Of a stretch of DNA of 64,000 nt, positions 61,558 through 64,000 are shown one piece after another. The stretch lies in contig CAUIJY010000068.1 in NCBI GenBank assembly GCA_960531495.1, forward strand, positions 1,240,001 to 1,304,000. Direction: 5' to 3'. The first letter of the stretch is position 1. Each line of letters begins with the position of its first letter. Below the pieces are notes generated by a model. That model did not search any database. It saw nothing but the letters and a program-made list of their open reading frames with translations, and was not told the DNA's origin. Source of the DNA: Zeus faber (taxonomy: Eukaryota; Chordata; Actinopteri; Zeiformes; Zeidae). Both the position numbers and the translations under genes were made by a program.

Positions 61558-64000
61558 TGGATGGCAAACAAGGCATTTTCAGGCAATTTGAAGACTGAAG
61601 GGATGTTTTGAGTAAAGGTTTCTGTCATGACTCTCTAGGACTTGCTCAGATAGTGTAAATACTGTTATGAACTGATTTGTAATGGGAAAGTACTGTTTGC
61701 AAAACAGTTTTTGGCACATCTAACAAGTTTTTCCGAAATCACGTGCAGTTTCATAAAAACCTGCATGGGTGGCAAACAAGGCATTTTCAGGCAATTTAAA
61801 GACTGAAAGGATGTTTTGAGTAAAGGTTTCTGTCATGACTCTCTAGGAACTGCTCAGATAGTGTAAATACTGTTATGAACTCATTTGTAATGGGAAAGTA
61901 CTGTTTGCAGAACAGTTTTTGGCACATCTAACAATTTTTTTCTGAAATTACGAGCATTTTCACAAAAACCTGCATGGATGGCAAACAAGGCATTTTCAGG
62001 CAATTTAAAGACTGAAAGGATGTTTTGAGTAAAGGTTTCTGTCATGACTCTGTAGGAACTGCTCAGATAGTGTAAATACTGTTATGAACTCATTTGTAAT
62101 GGGAAAGTACTGTTTGCAAAAGAGTTTTTGGCACATCTAACAAGTTTTTCTGAAATTATGAGCATTTTCATAAAAACCTGCATGGATGGCAAACAAGGCA
62201 TTTTCAGGCAATTTGAAGACTGAAGGGATGTTTTGAGTAAAGGTTTCTGTCATGACTCTCTAGGACTTGCTCAGATAGTGTAAATGCTGTTATGAACTGA
62301 TTTGTAATGGGAAAGTACTGTTTGCAAAACAGTTTTTGGCATATCTAACAAGTTTTTCCGAAATTACGTGCAGTTTCATAAAAACCTGCATGGGTGGCAA
62401 ACAAGGCATTTTCAGGCAATTTAAAGACTGAAAGGATGTTTTGAGTAAAGGTTTCTGTCATAACTCTGTAGGAACTGCTCAGATAGTGTAAATACTGTTA
62501 TGAACTCATTTGTAATGGGAAAGTACTGTTTGCAGAACAGTTTTTGGCACATCTAACAACTTTTTTCTGAAATTACGAGCATTTTCATAAAAACCTGCAT
62601 GGATGGCAAACAAGGCATTTTCAGGCAATTTAAAGACTGAAAGGATGTTTTGAGTAAAGGTTTCTGTCATGACTCTCTAGGACCTGCTCAGATAGTGTAA
62701 ATACTGTTATGAACTGATTTGTAATGGGAAAGTACTGTTTGCAAAAGAGTTTTTGGCACATCTAACAAGTTTTTCTGAAATTATGAGCATTTTCATAAAA
62801 ACCTGCATGGATGGCAAACAAGGCATTTTCAGGCAATTTGAAGACTGAAAGGATGTTTTGAGTAAAGGTTTCTGTCATGACTCTGTAGGAACTGCTCAGA
62901 TAGTGTAAATACTGTTATGAACTCATTTGTAATGGGAAAGTACTGTTTGCAGAACAGTTTTTGGCACATCTAACAATTTTTTTCTGAAATTACGAGCATT
63001 TTCCTAAAAACCTGCATGGATGGCAAACAAGGCATTTTCAGGCAATTTAAAGACTGAAAGGATGTTTTGAGTAAAGGTTTCTGTCATGACTGTGTAGGAC
63101 CTGCTCAGATAGTGTAAATACTGTTATGAACTGATTTGTAATGGGAAAGTACTGTTTGCAAAACAGTTTTTGGCACATCTAACAAGTTTTTCTGAAATTA
63201 TGAGCATTTTCATAAAAACCTGCATGGATGGCAAACAAGGCATTTTCAGGCAATTTGAAGACTGAAAGGATGTTTTGAGTAAAGGTTTCTGTCATGACTC
63301 TCTAGGAACTGCTCAGATAGTGTAAATACTGTTATGAACTCATTTGTAATGGGAAAGTACTGTTTGCAGAACAGTTTTTGGCACATCTAACAACTTTTTT
63401 CTGAAATTACGAGCATTTTCATAAAAACCTGCATGGATGGCAAACAAGGCATTTTGAGGCAATTTAAAAACTGAAAGGATGTTTTGAGTAAAGGTTTCTG
63501 TCATGACTCTGTAGGAACTGCTCAGATAGTGTAAATACTGTTATGAACTCATTTGTAATGGGAAAGTACTGTTTGCAAAAGAGTTTTTGGCACATCTAAC
63601 AATTTTTTTCTGAAATTACGAGCATTTTCATAAAAACCTGCATGGATGGCAAACAAGGCATTTTCAGGCAATTTAAAAACTGAAAGGATGTTTTGAGTAA
63701 AGGTTTCTGTCATGACTCTGTAGGAACTGCTCAGATAGTGTAAATACTGTTATGAACTCATTTGTAATGGGAAAGTACTGTTTGCAAAAGAGTTTTTGGC
63801 ACATCTAACAAGTTTTTCTGAATTTATGAGCATTTTCATAAAAACCTGCATGGATGGCAAACAAGGCATTTTCAGGCAATTTGAAGACTGAAGGGATGTT
63901 TTGAGTAAAGGTTTCTGTCATGACTCTCTAGGACTTGCTCAGATAGTGTAAATACTGTTATGAACTGATTTGTAATGGGAAAGTACTGTTTGCAAAACAG
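61558..64000 (+). repeat. Region D: mixed B-type and C-type monomers to window end
   Basis: After the CACGTG monomer at 61643 the order returns to the region B start (cacaaa type, gaaggg type, gtaaatgc type at 62280, aactttttt type). It then switches near 62.7 kb to the C-type run with ttcctaaa (63001) and tttgagg (63453). That last run matches 50079-50531 at an offset of 12,922 bp. The array continues past the end of the window. Confidence 0.8.

Larger units (their letters stand above)
1..64000 (+). repeat. 208-bp satellite array, head to tail, fills the window
   Basis: The motif tgctcagata recurs every 206-210 bp, most often 208 or 209, from base 1 to the end of the window (1, 209, 415, 623, 833, 1041, 1249, 1457, 1665, 1874 and so on), about 307 copies. 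All are in the same orientation. A hand count of a typical monomer gives 73 G+C in 208 bases (35%). Neighbouring monomers differ at only a few recurring sites, so the array is well homogenised, and distant monomers often share the same rare variants, which reveals higher-order structure. No unrelated sequence interrupts it. Arrays of this kind are typical of eukaryotic centromeric or pericentromeric heterochromatin, but nothing in the sequence proves centromere function. I do not recognise the family. Confidence 0.98.

Noticed and set aside
1-64000. CRISPR array
   Set aside because: Repeats are 208 bp, contiguous and nearly identical across their whole length, with no unique spacers and no cas genes.
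1-64000. rRNA, tRNA, snRNA or other RNA gene arrays
   Set aside because: No conserved RNA motifs (for example tRNA A/B boxes or 5S internal control region) were recognised in the monomer, and its length and composition do not fit these families.
1-64000. Transposable element insertions or LTRs inside the array
   Set aside because: Every monomer joint checked stays in 208-bp register. No target-site duplications, terminal repeats or foreign sequence seen.
1-64000. Inverted segments of the array
   Set aside because: The tgctcagata motif and the rest of the monomer are always on the plus strand, and no reverse-complement monomer was seen.
1-64000. Telomeric repeats
   Set aside because: No tandem TTAGGG, TTTAGGG or TTAGG runs on either strand.

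Overview
The whole 64 kb window is one uninterrupted head-to-tail satellite DNA array. I find no gene, no RNA gene, no transposon and no non-satellite insertion on either strand. The repeat unit (monomer) is about 208 bp (observed 206-210), about 35% G+C, and all of the roughly 307 copies point the same way. The array runs off both ends, so neither boundary is visible. This points to a eukaryotic heterochromatic block, possibly a (peri)centromere. The monomer has only one CpG, and that site is often TpG or CpA instead. This suggests a lineage that methylates CpG, such as a vertebrate or a plant. I do not recognise the satellite family and do not name a species.

Naming used here: a monomer starts at the 'tgctca' motif, an arbitrary phase that falls on base 1. 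Variants are told apart by a few sites: tcat/tgat near position 31; gcaaaacag, gcagaacag, gcaaaagag or gcaaaatag near 57; aagttttt, aactttttt or aattttttt near 84; acgagc, atgagc, acaagc or cgtgcag near 99; cataaa, cacaaa or cctaaa near 110; ggatgg, gggtgg, gggggg or ggattg near 124; and the tail (gactctctagg, gactctgtagg, aactctgtagg, aaatctgtagg, gactttgtagg or gactgtagg).

Layout. Region A (1 to about 18.1 kb) is built mainly from alternating gcaaaagag and gcagaacag monomers. It holds a tandem duplication of a 31-monomer, 6,456 bp unit (2600-9055 and 9056-15511), with smaller 833 bp and 2,706 bp repeats nested inside. Region B (about 18.1-46 kb) is a different higher-order repeat (HOR) of about 16 monomers (3.33 kb). 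It starts with a CACGTG-containing monomer and varies between 8 and 24 monomers by gain or loss of short monomer blocks. Region C (about 46-61.6 kb) carries an HOR of about 18 monomers (3,751 bp), itself inside a 7,295 bp tandem duplication. Region D (61.6-64 kb) mixes B-type and C-type monomers.

There is no gene network to describe. What the window records is the evolution of a satellite: nested tandem duplications, single-monomer gains and losses, and chimeric monomers at recombination joints. The short open reading frames on the reverse strand, up to 123 codons, are by-products of small indels in the repeat. All offsets were measured by hand from shared rare variants. Block edges are accurate to tens of bases unless stated. 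Such arrays are prone to assembly error, so copy numbers need long-read support.
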